Shown here piece after piece: positions 11,730 through 20,240 of a DNA stretch of 41,415 bases. Each line of letters starts with the position of its first letter. The first letter of the stretch is position 1. The translations under genes were made by a program, and so were the position numbers. A model generated the notes under the pieces. The model did no database searches and was not told the DNA's origin. It saw only the letters and a list, made by a program, of their open reading frames with translations. Source of the DNA: Triparma columacea (lineage: Eukaryota > Sar > Bolidophyceae > Parmales > Triparmaceae); NCBI GenBank assembly GCA_030267965.1, contig BRYA01000279.1, positions 1 to 41,415 on the forward strand, written 5' to 3'.

Positions 11730-11840
11730 CTAACTAACTGACACTCTGGGTCAACACAGGAGCTCGTCGTAGGAAGTGGAAAGGAACTTCTGAGAAGGTT
11801 CAGCAGCCAAAGTGGAAGTCTGAAATTTGGATTTTGAGCA
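11483..11840 (+). pseudogene. Coding-like exon pair antisense to kinase intron 1 (3' end of an unknown gene or a gene relic)
   Basis: Two plus-strand segments join in frame: 11483-11647 (open for 55 codons, with GFKVRWSHNAAVKPPTL and FIDKRPKTFIDIHQ) and 11760-11840 (ELVVGSGKELLRRF... to TGA). The gap begins GTGTGA and ends CTAACTAACTGACAC...CAACACAG, a good branch point and acceptor. The first segment is preceded by an acceptor-like TTCAG but no initiating exon is found upstream, where the kinase lies on the other strand. The first ATG in frame would give only 42 aa. Amino-acid composition looks like real protein, but I recognise no family. It could be a nested small gene, a truncated relic or an alternative transcript. 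Confidence 0.3.
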
Positions 11841-12057
11841 GTAGGCCAGTAAATCCAAATTTATTCAGTGTCTTTGAGGAGGACGTCATATTGTGGGTTA
11901 ACAGGGACCTAGCACCCTCGTATATAGCAAATAGTGAGGTTCAGACCGTACTAGTTGTCTCAAATAGCCCCTCAGAGGATTTAAAGACGCCAATAAGCTG
12001 TCAGCCCCGTCTCTATTGATCTGAATTTAATCAACATCAGACACCCTAACAGATACC
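11841..12057. other. Presumed 5' region of the CXC gene
   Basis: No convincing gene is seen here. The stretch precedes the CXC-protein start and probably includes its promoter; a short GTATATAG run lies at 11919-11926. Confidence 0.35.
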
Positions 12058-13946
12058 ATGTCGAACCAACAAGATCCCAACCTACTAGCCAACGTCGTCA
12101 ACATACTAAACGACTTCAAACCCTTCATGGGAGGGGATCAGGCCCTCCTTGACCCGCTGCAGATGCCCAAAAACTTACCAAACAATGCCAACATTAGGGG
12201 ATGCACGTGCAAGAAGAGCCTCTGCCTAAAGCTTTACTGCCAATGCTTTGCCGCGCAAATGTACTGCAGCGGTCCGGGAGGGATGTGCAAGGTGAGAAAC
12301 AGGAGGTCAAAACTTAAATCGAGATGAGTCAAACTGAGGTCAAATTTGGGATCCACGAGTGGAGATTAAAGTACCTGACGGGGGGGTTGGGGCGGGGTGG
12401 GGATGCGAGGGGGGGTGGGAGGGGGGGCGAACAATTATCGAACTATGGTCTCCTGCTGTCAGGGTCACTGTCAGTTGTCACTGTTGTTGTCACTGTTGTT
12501 GTCACTGTTGTTGTCACAAATTGCTAACCCTTTCTCCACACGCCAACACCCCCATCCCCTCCCTGCCCAACAGTGCCTCTCGTGCTACAACCAACACCCT
12601 CAGGACTTCACCCACGCCGACTTTGGTCTTGACAACCTTCCCCTAACCGAATCCTCCATAACCCCCCCCAACCTCTCCACCCTACCCCCGACCGTCCAGA
12701 AGCGCGTGGCTTCCTTAAAGTCCATCCTCGAGCGCAACCCCTCAGCATTCACGCCCAAGTCAGGACCGATGGGAGGAACCAGGGTAGGGTGCAAGTGCAG
12801 GAAATCAGCGTGCCTCAAGAAGTACTGCGAGTGCTTCCTTAGGGGAGACAAGGTGAGTTTTAGCGGCGAGAAGTGAGGGTGAAATTTGAGCTAACCCCTT
12901 CACTACCAACCCAGTGCACTGAAAGCTGCAGATGCGTTGGTTGCATGAACAAGGGCCCCCGGGTCGGAGATAGGAGAGCCGGTGGTGTCGGTGGCATTAC
13001 CACAGACCTGTACGACGGCATGTTGCAGGCCTCGGAGGGGTGGGAGGAGGACGCAGCGGACTGCCTTACTTGGCTAAAGGTCGCGAAAAAGGCAGCAGAG
13101 GGCGCACAGACACTCCTCCCTCCCCAGCAACTGGAGGACTCTACTGCGGGGGGTAGCAAGCCAGTGAGCCCGGCGAGTAGGAGCAGCGAGGGGGTCATGA
13201 TGGCGGCACTCGCAATGTTTGAGATGGCGGGACCGACCGCCAAGGCCGGGGAGGAGGGGGCAAAGGTCAAAGCAGAAGGAGGAGGAGGAGGAGGGGAGGG
13301 AGAAGAGGGGGGAGGGAGCGGGGTAGAGGGGCTAGGGACTTACAAGGGTAGCGGACAAGGGGTCCACAGGGGTATTGCAGGACTGGGGGCCCCGGAACTG
13401 AAGAAGGCCACCAGCACGGGGGGAGTCACGGAGAGCATAGGTAAACTCGGGGTTACCACCACTAGCACCGCCAGCACAAGCGGCAGCGGCTTGGTGGGGG
13501 CGTCGGCGTCCGGGGGGATGAAGAGCCCGAAGAGGAAGACCATCAGCGATACTCCCAACACAGGTACTTACCGCAAGGTTGCCGCCGTGGCAGCCGCCAA
13601 CGACAACGGCGTCGGAGGGGTCGGACTGCCACCTTGCCCACCGGGGAACCAGCCGGGGACGTCGGGGAGCGAGAGCGACACCACGACACACGAGAGCGAC
13701 GAGGAGAAGGAGAGCAAGGAGCGGGCTGACGCAACCATGGAGATCCTGGGGGGGGTTGGGGGGGGAGGAGGAGGGGGGAGGAAAGGACGGACGAGTAAGA
13801 GGACAAAGCAGGGGGGGGGAGGAGGAGGAGGGCAGGGACTCGTGGTCGACACGAAGGGGGGAGAGGAGGGACAAGGGAATGACGGGATCACACCGGTTAG
13901 CGGATTCTTGGAGGGGGGATTCAAAAGAATCGAAATCAAAAGGTGA
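12058..13946 (+). CDS. Tesmin/TSO1-like CXC domain protein (LIN54 type)
   Basis: Three exons: 12058-12291, 12574-12852, 12915-13946 (514 aa). Two cysteine-rich CXC motifs are split by the introns. The first is [17 protein letters not shown]... closed by CKCLSC (residues 48-82), the second [17 protein letters not shown]... closed by [13 protein letters not shown] (150-184). Between them lies RNPSAFTPK, the conserved linker of this family. Each CXC binds three zinc ions, and paired CXC domains read the TTYRAA-type CHR DNA element in LIN54 of the DREAM/MuvB complex, which controls cell-cycle genes. That target is family knowledge, not seen here. The rest (residues 190-514) is low-complexity, very rich in Gly, Ser and Thr, with a basic patch ([15 protein letters not shown]) likely to be a nuclear localisation signal. 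The start context CCATGTCGAAC is normal. Confidence 0.92.
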
Positions 13947-14232
13947 TGTGGGGGGAGGGGCTGGGGGGGGGCGAGGGGGGGTTAAGGAGGGGGGGTAGGA
14001 GAGGGGAGGGGGGTGGGGCTACTATCCACGTCACAAAATGTAAATGCAGTGAGAGGCTAGGCCGAAAAAGAAAACGCACATGCAGTGCAAAAACTAGCTC
14101 AAAGTGTTTTTTTCAACAACAAAAAAGAACAGAGAGAGTGACAATTTTGTTTTGTGTAACCATGACTTGCTTACTTTCACCCGACTTGCTTTACTTTCAC
14201 CCTCCTCCCCCTCCCCCCTCCCATTATTTAAT
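13947..14232. other. Convergent intergenic region with G-rich tract
   Basis: Between the CXC gene stop and the RGG gene stop. 13945-14020 on the plus strand is almost all G with A and T, including several G4-G7 runs in which quadruplex formation is conceivable. No gene is seen. Confidence 0.45.
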
Positions 14233-15348
14233 TCAAGCCTGTTCGTCATCAACCTCCATAACATCATCAAGGATAAGAAAATCCTCATCATTGAAGCATA
14301 TATTCTCCATCCTCTTGATCATCCTCCCCATCCCCTCCGCCTTATCCCACCTCTTGAAGCTCGGGTTCCCGTTCCTAATGATCCTGTAGTAGTCCGTCCC
14401 GTGGTAGCTCTGGAAGACTCCGTCCTCGTCCCAGTCCTCGTGGACGCTCAACTCGTTCGTCTTGCAGACCTTGGGGGTAACGCCGTCGATGTGCCCGAGA
14501 CCCCACTCCTCCCAGGCGCCCTCGACGCCGAACCTTGCCCCCCCGAAGCTCCTGCTCTTCTCCTTCATGTTGTTCCTCCCCGCTGTATTCTCAGGTATCA
14601 TCCATACACCCTTCCCGTTCTTACCCCCGATACCGATCACCTTGTAACCCCTACACTCCCCGTCCTTGATAGTCTCCCCCGCCTCAACCTCGGTCAAGAA
14701 CTGAGCGATCTTATCCTTCTGATTCCTCCCCGCCTCCCACTCCAGTCTACTCTCATCAGTCATTTCCCTCCAATCATAGTCCCTAACCCTCCCTCCCCCC
14801 CCCCTCCCCCTCCCTCTCCCCCTCCCACCTCTCCCCCCCCTCCCACCCCTACCACCCCTACCACCTCTCCCACCCCTACCCCCCATACCTCTACCCCCCT
14901 CTCTCCCTCCACCTCTTCCCATCCCTCCCCCACCACCTCTACCATAGCTAGCTCTAACCCCTCCCCCACCGGTGGATGTGGATGGTCCGTACTGTCCACC
15001 ACGACCAGATCTACCCCTACCAGCACCTCTACCAGTGGAAGAAGTACCTCGACCTCTACCGAAATTAGAGCCAGACCCTCTACCAGGACCCCTACCGCCA
15101 CCCCTACCAGCGTTGTTTGTTGATCTGCCGGAGGTATTCTGTTGTCTAGTGTTGGTATTCTTATTATCATTCTGTCCTCCATTATTTCCACCCCTATCAT
15201 TCACACGGTTCGTTACCACACCCTTTACACTGTTTTGCCTGCCTTTTGAAGGGGTGTTTTTGGAGCTACGAGAGGTTAGGAACTCAGTGAAGGTTGAGGT
15301 GGGGGGTTTGGGGGGTGACGTTGTTAAGTTACGGATTATACGATTCAT
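14233..15348 (-). CDS. RGG/GRG-rich protein with a possible mitochondrial presequence
   Basis: Single exon, 371 aa, ATG at 15348. The N-terminus MNRIIRNLTTSPPKPPTSTF is basic, hydroxylated and free of acidic residues, so a mitochondrial presequence is possible. Residues 80-195 are dominated by RGG, GRG and GGRGG repeats, a feature of RNA-binding proteins and of substrates of arginine methyltransferases. The C-terminal 170 residues are ordinary and mostly charged (VRDYDWREMTDESRLEWEAG; GYKVIGIGGKNGKGVWMIPE; HGTDYYRIIRNGNPSFKRWD), likely one folded domain, with an acidic tail DDVMEVDDEQA. I do not recognise that domain. RNA binding is an inference from composition only. Confidence 0.8.
   Translation of the reverse strand: MNRIIRNLTTSPPKPPTSTFTEFLTSRSSKNTPSKGRQNSVKGVVTNRVNDRGGNNGGQNDNKNTNTRQQNTSGRSTNNAGRGGGRGPGRGSGSNFGRGRGTSSTGRGAGRGRSGRGGQYGPSTSTGGGGVRASYGRGGGGGMGRGGGREGGRGMGGRGGRGGRGGRGGRGGRGGRGRGRGRGGGGRVRDYDWREMTDESRLEWEAGRNQKDKIAQFLTEVEAGETIKDGECRGYKVIGIGGKNGKGVWMIPENTAGRNNMKEKSRSFGGARFGVEGAWEEWGLGHIDGVTPKVCKTNELSVHEDWDEDGVFQSYHGTDYYRIIRNGNPSFKRWDKAEGMGRMIKRMENICFNDEDFLILDDVMEVDDEQA
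14775..14915. repeat. C-rich coding minisatellite (GGR repeats)
   Basis: Short imperfect repeats of the type ccaccccta/ccccctccc encode the GGRGG and GRG runs of the minus-strand RGG protein. Length is probably variable between strains. Confidence 0.75.
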
Positions 15349-15639
15349 TTTGAGGAGAAACTAACTTTATGGAAAGGTGGAATCAGAGCTCAGCTGGAGA
15401 GAGGTGCAGCAGTCCGAATTAAATATTTGATTGTTACGCTGAGGCACGTTGTTCTCATATTCCACGGCCGGGGTGTTGCTACCGGCTCCACCGTGAGCTA
15501 CACCTCTGGCAGCGCTGTCTCGTTTTACGTTTTCAGTGGAGAAGGTGGGACAAGAGAGAGCGACGGGGCGACGATCAGGGGAAGGGGATGATTCGGGAAT
15601 TTATTCTGCACATTTTTGGATTTACAAACGTACTGAATT
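15349..15639. other. Intergenic region
   Basis: This 291-b gap separates two minus-strand genes. The part near 15585-15640 is shared with the zinc-finger fossil at 19037, so it is probably the 3' untranslated region of the zinc-finger gene. Nothing else is recognised. Confidence 0.45.
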
Positions 15640-16868
15640 TTAGTGCATTGAGGCGCGATGCTGGTTGAGATTGCTTTTTTGCTTCGCTTTGTAGTCACAG
15701 TCCTTACAGTAGTGCCAGGTCACGTTTTTGTTGTGGATGGATGCCTTATGCAGCTTGAGGTCGCCTTTTCGCTTCGCTTTGTACTCGCAGTGCTCACAGT
15801 GGTGCCAGATCACGTTTTCATTGTGGATGAATGCGCGATGCTCCTTGAGATTGCCTTTTTCCTTCGCTTTGTAGTCGCAGTCTTCACAGTGGTGCCAGAT
15901 CACGTTTTTGTTGTGGATATTTGCGCGATGCATCTTGAGACTGCTTTTTTGCTTCGCTTTGTAGTCGCAGTCTTCACAGTGGTGCCAGGTCACGTTTTTG
16001 TTGTGGACGGATGCGCGATGCTTCTTGAGATGGCTTTTGTTCTTCGCTTTGTAGTCGCAGTCATCACATTGGTGCCAGGTCACGTTTTTGTTGTGGATGA
16101 ATGCGCGATGTCGTTTGAGATGTGCATTTTGCTTCGCTTTGTAGTCGCAGTCCTCACAGTGGTGCCAGATCACGTTTTTGTTGTGGATACCTGCACGATG
16201 CCTGTTGAGTTCGCCTTTTTGCTTCGCTTTGTAGTCGCAGTCCTCACAGTGGTGCCAGGTCACATTTTCATTGTGGACGGATGCACGATGGTTCTTGAGG
16301 TGGCTTTTTTTCTTCGCTTTGTAGTCGCAGTCCTCACAGTGGTGCCAGGTCACGTTTTCATTGTGGATGGATGCACGATGGTTCTTGAGGCTAGTTTTCA
16401 AGTTTGTTCTGTAGCTGCATCCAGGTTCACTACAAACAAACTTCTTCCCATCCTTCATACTACCCACAGCTTGCTCTTCGACTTCCGCCTCTTCGTCACC
16501 ATCCTCATCAATCGAGACTAGATCATCGTAATCGTCGTCGTCGTCGTCCTCCTCCTCCTCCTCCTCCTCCTCCACCTCCTCTTCGTTATCGTCGCTGTTA
16601 GAGTTTATCAAACGCAAATCCACTTTCTCCTCTTCACTACCCTCCTCCTCCTTACACACGCCACAAAGCAATGAACCTTCCTCAAAGCTACTCTCACCCT
16701 CAACATCCTCCACCTTGCAACCAGCTTGATCAACCTCACCATAACCTCTGGGAAGCTCGATTTTCACCCTACTCCTCTCCTCCTTCCTTGTTGTCTCCCC
16801 CATATTCTCCGAGTTCCTCATTATCGTACCCTGAACCTCCATCAAAATGGCCTTCCAGTGAGTGAGAT
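15640..16868 (-). CDS. C2H2 zinc-finger array protein, nine fingers (5' end unresolved)
   Basis: The open frame continues upstream to about 17013 but has no ATG at its beginning; the first in-frame candidate near 16905 is a TTG. I place an acceptor at 16868/16869 (see the exon at 17066-17165). Downstream the protein has an acidic region with runs of Glu and Asp (16525-16600), then nine fingers. The first is atypical (C-x4-C, VCSEPGCSYRTNLKTSLKNH). The other eight are near-identical 30-residue units, HHCEDCDYKAKxKxxLKxHRAxxHNxNV, with C-x2-C and H-x4-H ligands. The linker NENVTW replaces the usual TGEKP. The variable residues sit at finger helix positions, where base contacts are made. DNA or RNA binding in the nucleus is expected from the family. 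The stop follows the last finger directly. Confidence 0.78.
15645..16400. repeat. 90-bp tandem repeat encoding zinc fingers
   Basis: About eight units of 90 bp, sharing a core such as gcttcgctttgtagtcgcagtc and gtggtgccag(g/a)tcacgttt, encode the near-identical fingers. High similarity at synonymous sites points to recent unit duplication or gene conversion. Confidence 0.85.
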
Positions 16869-17065
16869 CTTCGGGGATGTTAGGGGCAAGCAATTGCAGA
16901 TCCAAAATGTGAAAGATCGGTAGGAAATCGAGGGAAATCGTTGATGAAATACGGCAAAAACTGCAAATGTCAAAATCACAGGGTTTTGTACACGATTACC
17001 CAAGAAAATATCTACAGAGAAAAAGAGGCTTGTGCTCAAAGAAGTAAGAAAGAAAAAACGTGTAC

Positions 17066-17165
17066 CATTTAGAACTTCAGTCCAGGCGTCTTCTATATCT
17101 TTCCTATTGAAGTCATCCCCCGACGTACGGCGTAGAGTGCGATTTTGAAGAATCTTTCCATCTTC
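17066..17165 (-). other. Probable upstream coding exon of the zinc-finger gene
   Basis: Reading the minus strand from 17165 (after CTTCCCAG) gives 33 codons of protein-like sequence (TLRRTSGDDFNRKDIEDAWT then EVLN), ending one base into a codon at a GTACAC donor (17065-17062). Joining to an acceptor at 16869 (CCCCGAAG) restores frame as ...EVLN-DLTHWKAILMEVQG. No initiating ATG is found upstream before the divergent gene starting at 17193. A short further exon overlapping that gene, or a broken 5' end, is possible. Confidence 0.4.
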
Positions 17166-17192
17166 CTGGGAAGGTTTTTACATTTCACTAAC

Positions 17193-18791
17193 ATGACCTC
17201 TACGAAGGTTGCTCCACTTCCCGCCCAGTCTCCTCAAGTTTCCTCCCCCCGATCTGAGGAGACGCCAGTCGTCGAGAATGAGCTTGATGGAGAGCGGGAG
17301 GATGACGATAGCGAAGATCGCGTTGGAGATGAGGAGAACATGGAGAATGGCAAAGTCGAGGAGGAAGTTGCTAAGGCTGAGGATGGCAAGGAGGTGGATG
17401 ACAACAAGGGGGGACCTCCTCCTCGACGGGGCAGCATCCTGGACTCTGTCCGTCGGGCATCTATCGATGTCGCACTCGAAGTGGGGGTGCAACTTGGTGC
17501 CATCAGACCAGACACAGATGGTGTTAAGGAAGAAGCAGGTCCAACCTCAAAAAAGCCTCAAACTAGCATCGCCGTCATTGACAATCCAATAAGCTTTTGG
17601 CGTCACACGCTCACCTCGAACGTGCAGGGACTGGCGAGCGCGTTGCCGTCGTGCTTTCTCATCCTTTTAATGAAATTTGTTAATGACAACCTTGTCAAGT
17701 TTGGAGGGTTCTTTGGTGACATGCACGTGGTGAGGTGCTTCGGGTGTCTCCTTTACATTGATGCCTTTATTTTGGTGGCAAGATGGGAAAGGGCGTTCAC
17801 CAAGAGGATGTTTCTTACCAAAGTCCCTGGGCAAATCACATTCATGGTCGCAGTAAGCAGCGCCTTTGAGTGGAAGCTGGGGCCTTGGACGTTTGTCGTA
17901 GCGACGCTTGCATTTTCTTTCGGGGAGATGTGTACTTATATCATGGAGGAACAAACTCGTCCTCCAGTGATCAAGTACATGGTCAATAGCCTTTTCCTCG
18001 GCTTTGTCTTACACGGGATCTTCGCGTTCTTGATAAGCGCATTAGTCGTCCCCACAAAGTACCTTGCAGAGTGGGAGAACGATATTGTGACAATGCTCGT
18101 GACTGGTATAGTCTTTCCGGTCATCATATTTCTCGTCAGAAAGGTAATGGTCAGCTTCCTTCCAAAATTTGTCGCTGGAAAGGATGGTTGGTCGGATGAA
18201 AAGAAAGTAGAGTTCTTAACCACATTCCTTTCGGTCGGTTCTCTCGGGATCCTCCTCACGCCCTCCGTCCTGCTCTACTTCAATGCCAGTGTAAAGTATG
18301 CACTATTTTCGGCTTTGTGTCAAGTGTTCACTGAGGTGGGAGGCAAGGTTTGGACGGTATGGGCGACGAAAAAATTCGCTAGTTTCTCAGCCGGAATCAA
18401 TCATGACATTGCAAATGAGAGGGACGACGACATTGGTTGGGCTGAACTGCATCGACGGAAAATGGCCCTTCTTGCAATTCGCTACCACTCTGAAATCGTT
18501 GCCGAGAAGGGTTGCATAGTCACAGCGTGTGAACTCGCTTTCCTCTACTTCCGCGATCAAATCGACACCTCTGGCACTGATCTTATCATAATCGGCTTTG
18601 TCTTCTACGTTTTCGAAATGATCACCGATTGCATCTTCGTATGGGTGATGCACAACATGCTTGACGTTCCCATACTTTCCGCCGTCCCCCATTTCAAATT
18701 TCTGTCTACATCGAATCTGCGAGCGCAAGCAGTTTTATCCCTAGTGTTCGTGGTAATGTCCAACTGCATCGCGATGGCATCTAGCGTGTAA
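17193..18791 (+). CDS. Polytopic membrane protein, unknown family
   Basis: Single exon, 532 aa, starting at ATG 17193 (MTSTKVAPLP); the frame is open upstream to 17145 but without ATG. Residues 1-135 are hydrophilic and acidic (EREDDDSEDRVGDEENMENG) with a basic patch PPPRRGSILDSVRRAS. From about residue 140 there are roughly ten hydrophobic spans, for example LPSCFLILLMKFV, CLLYIDAFILVAR, FLGFVLHGIFAFLISALVV, LVTGIVFPVIIFLV, LIIIGFVFYVFEMITDCIFV and VLSLVFVVMSNCIAM. A conserved-looking soluble loop (KKFASFSAGINHDIANERDD) lies between spans. No transporter signature or pore motif is recognised. It starts 28 b from the possible zinc-finger exon on the other strand, so the two would share a promoter region. 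A plasma-membrane or organelle transport or signalling role is only a guess. Confidence 0.85.
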   Translation: MTSTKVAPLPAQSPQVSSPRSEETPVVENELDGEREDDDSEDRVGDEENMENGKVEEEVAKAEDGKEVDDNKGGPPPRRGSILDSVRRASIDVALEVGVQLGAIRPDTDGVKEEAGPTSKKPQTSIAVIDNPISFWRHTLTSNVQGLASALPSCFLILLMKFVNDNLVKFGGFFGDMHVVRCFGCLLYIDAFILVARWERAFTKRMFLTKVPGQITFMVAVSSAFEWKLGPWTFVVATLAFSFGEMCTYIMEEQTRPPVIKYMVNSLFLGFVLHGIFAFLISALVVPTKYLAEWENDIVTMLVTGIVFPVIIFLVRKVMVSFLPKFVAGKDGWSDEKKVEFLTTFLSVGSLGILLTPSVLLYFNASVKYALFSALCQVFTEVGGKVWTVWATKKFASFSAGINHDIANERDDDIGWAELHRRKMALLAIRYHSEIVAEKGCIVTACELAFLYFRDQIDTSGTDLIIIGFVFYVFEMITDCIFVWVMHNMLDVPILSAVPHFKFLSTSNLRAQAVLSLVFVVMSNCIAMASSV

Positions 18792-19036
18792 TTGTAAGAA
18801 AGAACAAACAAACGACATTGCATACAAATCAAGGGGGGGCTTCGTTTCAAACCTAAAAATACGCACGTACGCTGGGGCCATGACCGTACCTAAAAATGCA
18901 AAGCTCGGAAAAAGCCCTGCAGCATCAAAATCTGACATTCTATATCTATATGCATGTGTCAGGTATCACACCAATGATACCACCAATAAGACCTCTAACA
19001 ACAGCTTGTGGATTAGAAATAAATAAGATCATGGGG
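18792..19036. other. Intergenic region
   Basis: No gene is supported. On the minus strand 18946-19020 reads as a short protein-like tail (NPQAVVRGLIGGIIGVIP) ending in a stop, with AT-rich codons unlike its neighbours. It is too short to assign. Confidence 0.3.
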
Positions 19037-19216
19037 AAGGGGGTGATTCGGAAATTTATCTGCACAATTTTGGATTTATTTACAAACACTACAAACGAAC
19101 TTCTTCCCATCTTCCCATCCTTCATACTACCCACAGCTTGCTCTTCGACTTCTGCCTCTCCGTCCCTATCCTCATCAATCGAGACTAGATCATCGTCATC
19201 GTCGTCCTCCTCCTCC
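19037..19216 (-). pseudogene. Fossil of the C2H2 gene with the finger array deleted
   Basis: Positions 19089-19216 match 16424-16555 of the zinc-finger gene (acidic region and the start of the first finger) at roughly 90 percent. Positions 19037-19088 match 15583-15632, the sequence just 3' of its stop. The two parts, about 800 b apart in the intact gene, are here joined at a shared ACAAAC. All complete fingers are therefore missing. There is no start or usable frame. The copy ends in the GTC/CTC simple repeat. Confidence 0.8.
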
Positions 19217-19266
19217 TAGTCTTTCCTCTTTCCTCAGACCCTAGCGTACGAGAAGCGGGAGCGCGC

Positions 19267-19617
19267 TTAATAATCCCCTGCATCATAATTGGCCGCCACG
19301 CAAGCCGCGCACATAACGACCTCCTCCGGCATCCCGTGCTTCGCCCCAATCTCCTTCCCCAGATCCGTGCATCCCGTGCACGCAACCCGGGCGCCAAAAT
19401 TACTGCAATCCCCCATGCAGATCGCCCACTCCCTAGCGCCAGGCAGCGACCGGCACAAGCCGCAGCGCACCGCTCCGCATAGGTTGCGGGCGTCCTGGGA
19501 CGCGCACTGCTGCTTGAGGGGGTCGCACGAGGCGCAGACACGGGCTGGGCAGGAGTCGCAGTGGATGTTGGAGTCGAAGGCGGTCGCGCCGCAGGTCGTG
19601 CAGGGCGTTCTGTCCAT
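19267..19617 (-). CDS. Small cysteine-rich putative zinc-binding protein
   Basis: Single exon, 116 aa, ATG at 19617, stop TAA at 19267. There are 16 cysteines, most in pairs: CTTC, CDSC, CASC, CGLC, CMGDC, CTGC, CAAC. This spacing suggests several zinc-ribbon or treble-clef-like zinc sites over the whole length. There is no signal peptide and no known RING, PHD or B-box spacing that I can fit. Codons are GC-rich like neighbouring genes. It ends 50 b from the zinc-finger fossil. A scaffold or nucleic-acid role is possible; the function is unknown. Confidence 0.65.
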   Translation of the reverse strand: MDRTPCTTCGATAFDSNIHCDSCPARVCASCDPLKQQCASQDARNLCGAVRCGLCRSLPGAREWAICMGDCSNFGARVACTGCTDLGKEIGAKHGMPEEVVMCAACVAANYDAGDY

Positions 19618-20240
19618 TTTGGAGAGTGATTATCTGCGAATTCCTACATTATTGACAAGATCAGGAGGGTTAGTGTGGTGTGATTGACGAAGAGCAAGGG
19701 AGAGGGATTGTGTCGGAGGGAGTGGTGGATTTTTAGTGGTTGATACCCGGTTAAGGCCAAACTGTCTCGTAGAAAGTGTTGACACATGTTACACTGAGCC
19801 ATGGAAGCGGCAGGATGACCGAAAGAGACGCTGACAGGCAGGAAGGAATTTGGCCCGGTGAGGAGACCCCTCAAGGAATGCGTCATTGCGGCGTCAATGG
19901 CCGTCAAGGGCGGTTCTCTGCCCGATAGTAACACCAACGTGGTACTAACAGTATCGAAAATGTGGCCGAAAGTAGTATTATATCGTCTATGAGACGAATA
20001 ATCCAAACCCAATGATACTCGTCACTCAATTGCGATTGAGAGGGGAAATAACTTGAACTTGGCGTAAATAGGAGATAAAAATCAACAATAGGACAAATGA
20101 CAACTGATGAAAGCCTTAACAAGGGTCATTATTGTAATTATTGTGCTCCTTACCTTTATTTCGATAAGATTTTGTTTTGCCAATCTGTGCCTTCCTTTCG
20201 GACTCCTTCTCATTCTTCAGAGCCCCCATTGTCCTCATTG
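19618..20240. other. Intergenic region between divergent genes
   Basis: About 620 b upstream of the first MOCS2B copy. In-frame ATGs at 20097 and 20241 exist for that gene; I use 20241 because it is the start shared by both copies. A minus-strand open frame (20012-19644) lacks an ATG at its beginning and shows no recognisable family. Nothing else is supported. Confidence 0.35.

Noticed and set aside
11834..12019. Plus-strand frame of 61 codons before the CXC gene
   Set aside because: It begins with TTG, has no splice partner or family, and overlaps the end of the antisense exon pair.
18946..19020. Short minus-strand peptide (NPQAVVRGLIGGIIGVIP) with AT-rich codons, possible organelle insert
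   Set aside because: Too short to assign; no second segment or flanking organelle-like sequence is visible.
19644..20012. Minus-strand open frame of 122 codons upstream of the Cys-rich gene
   Set aside because: It starts with TTG, has no recognisable domain and lies in a promoter-like gap; an internal ATG would leave only about 80 residues.
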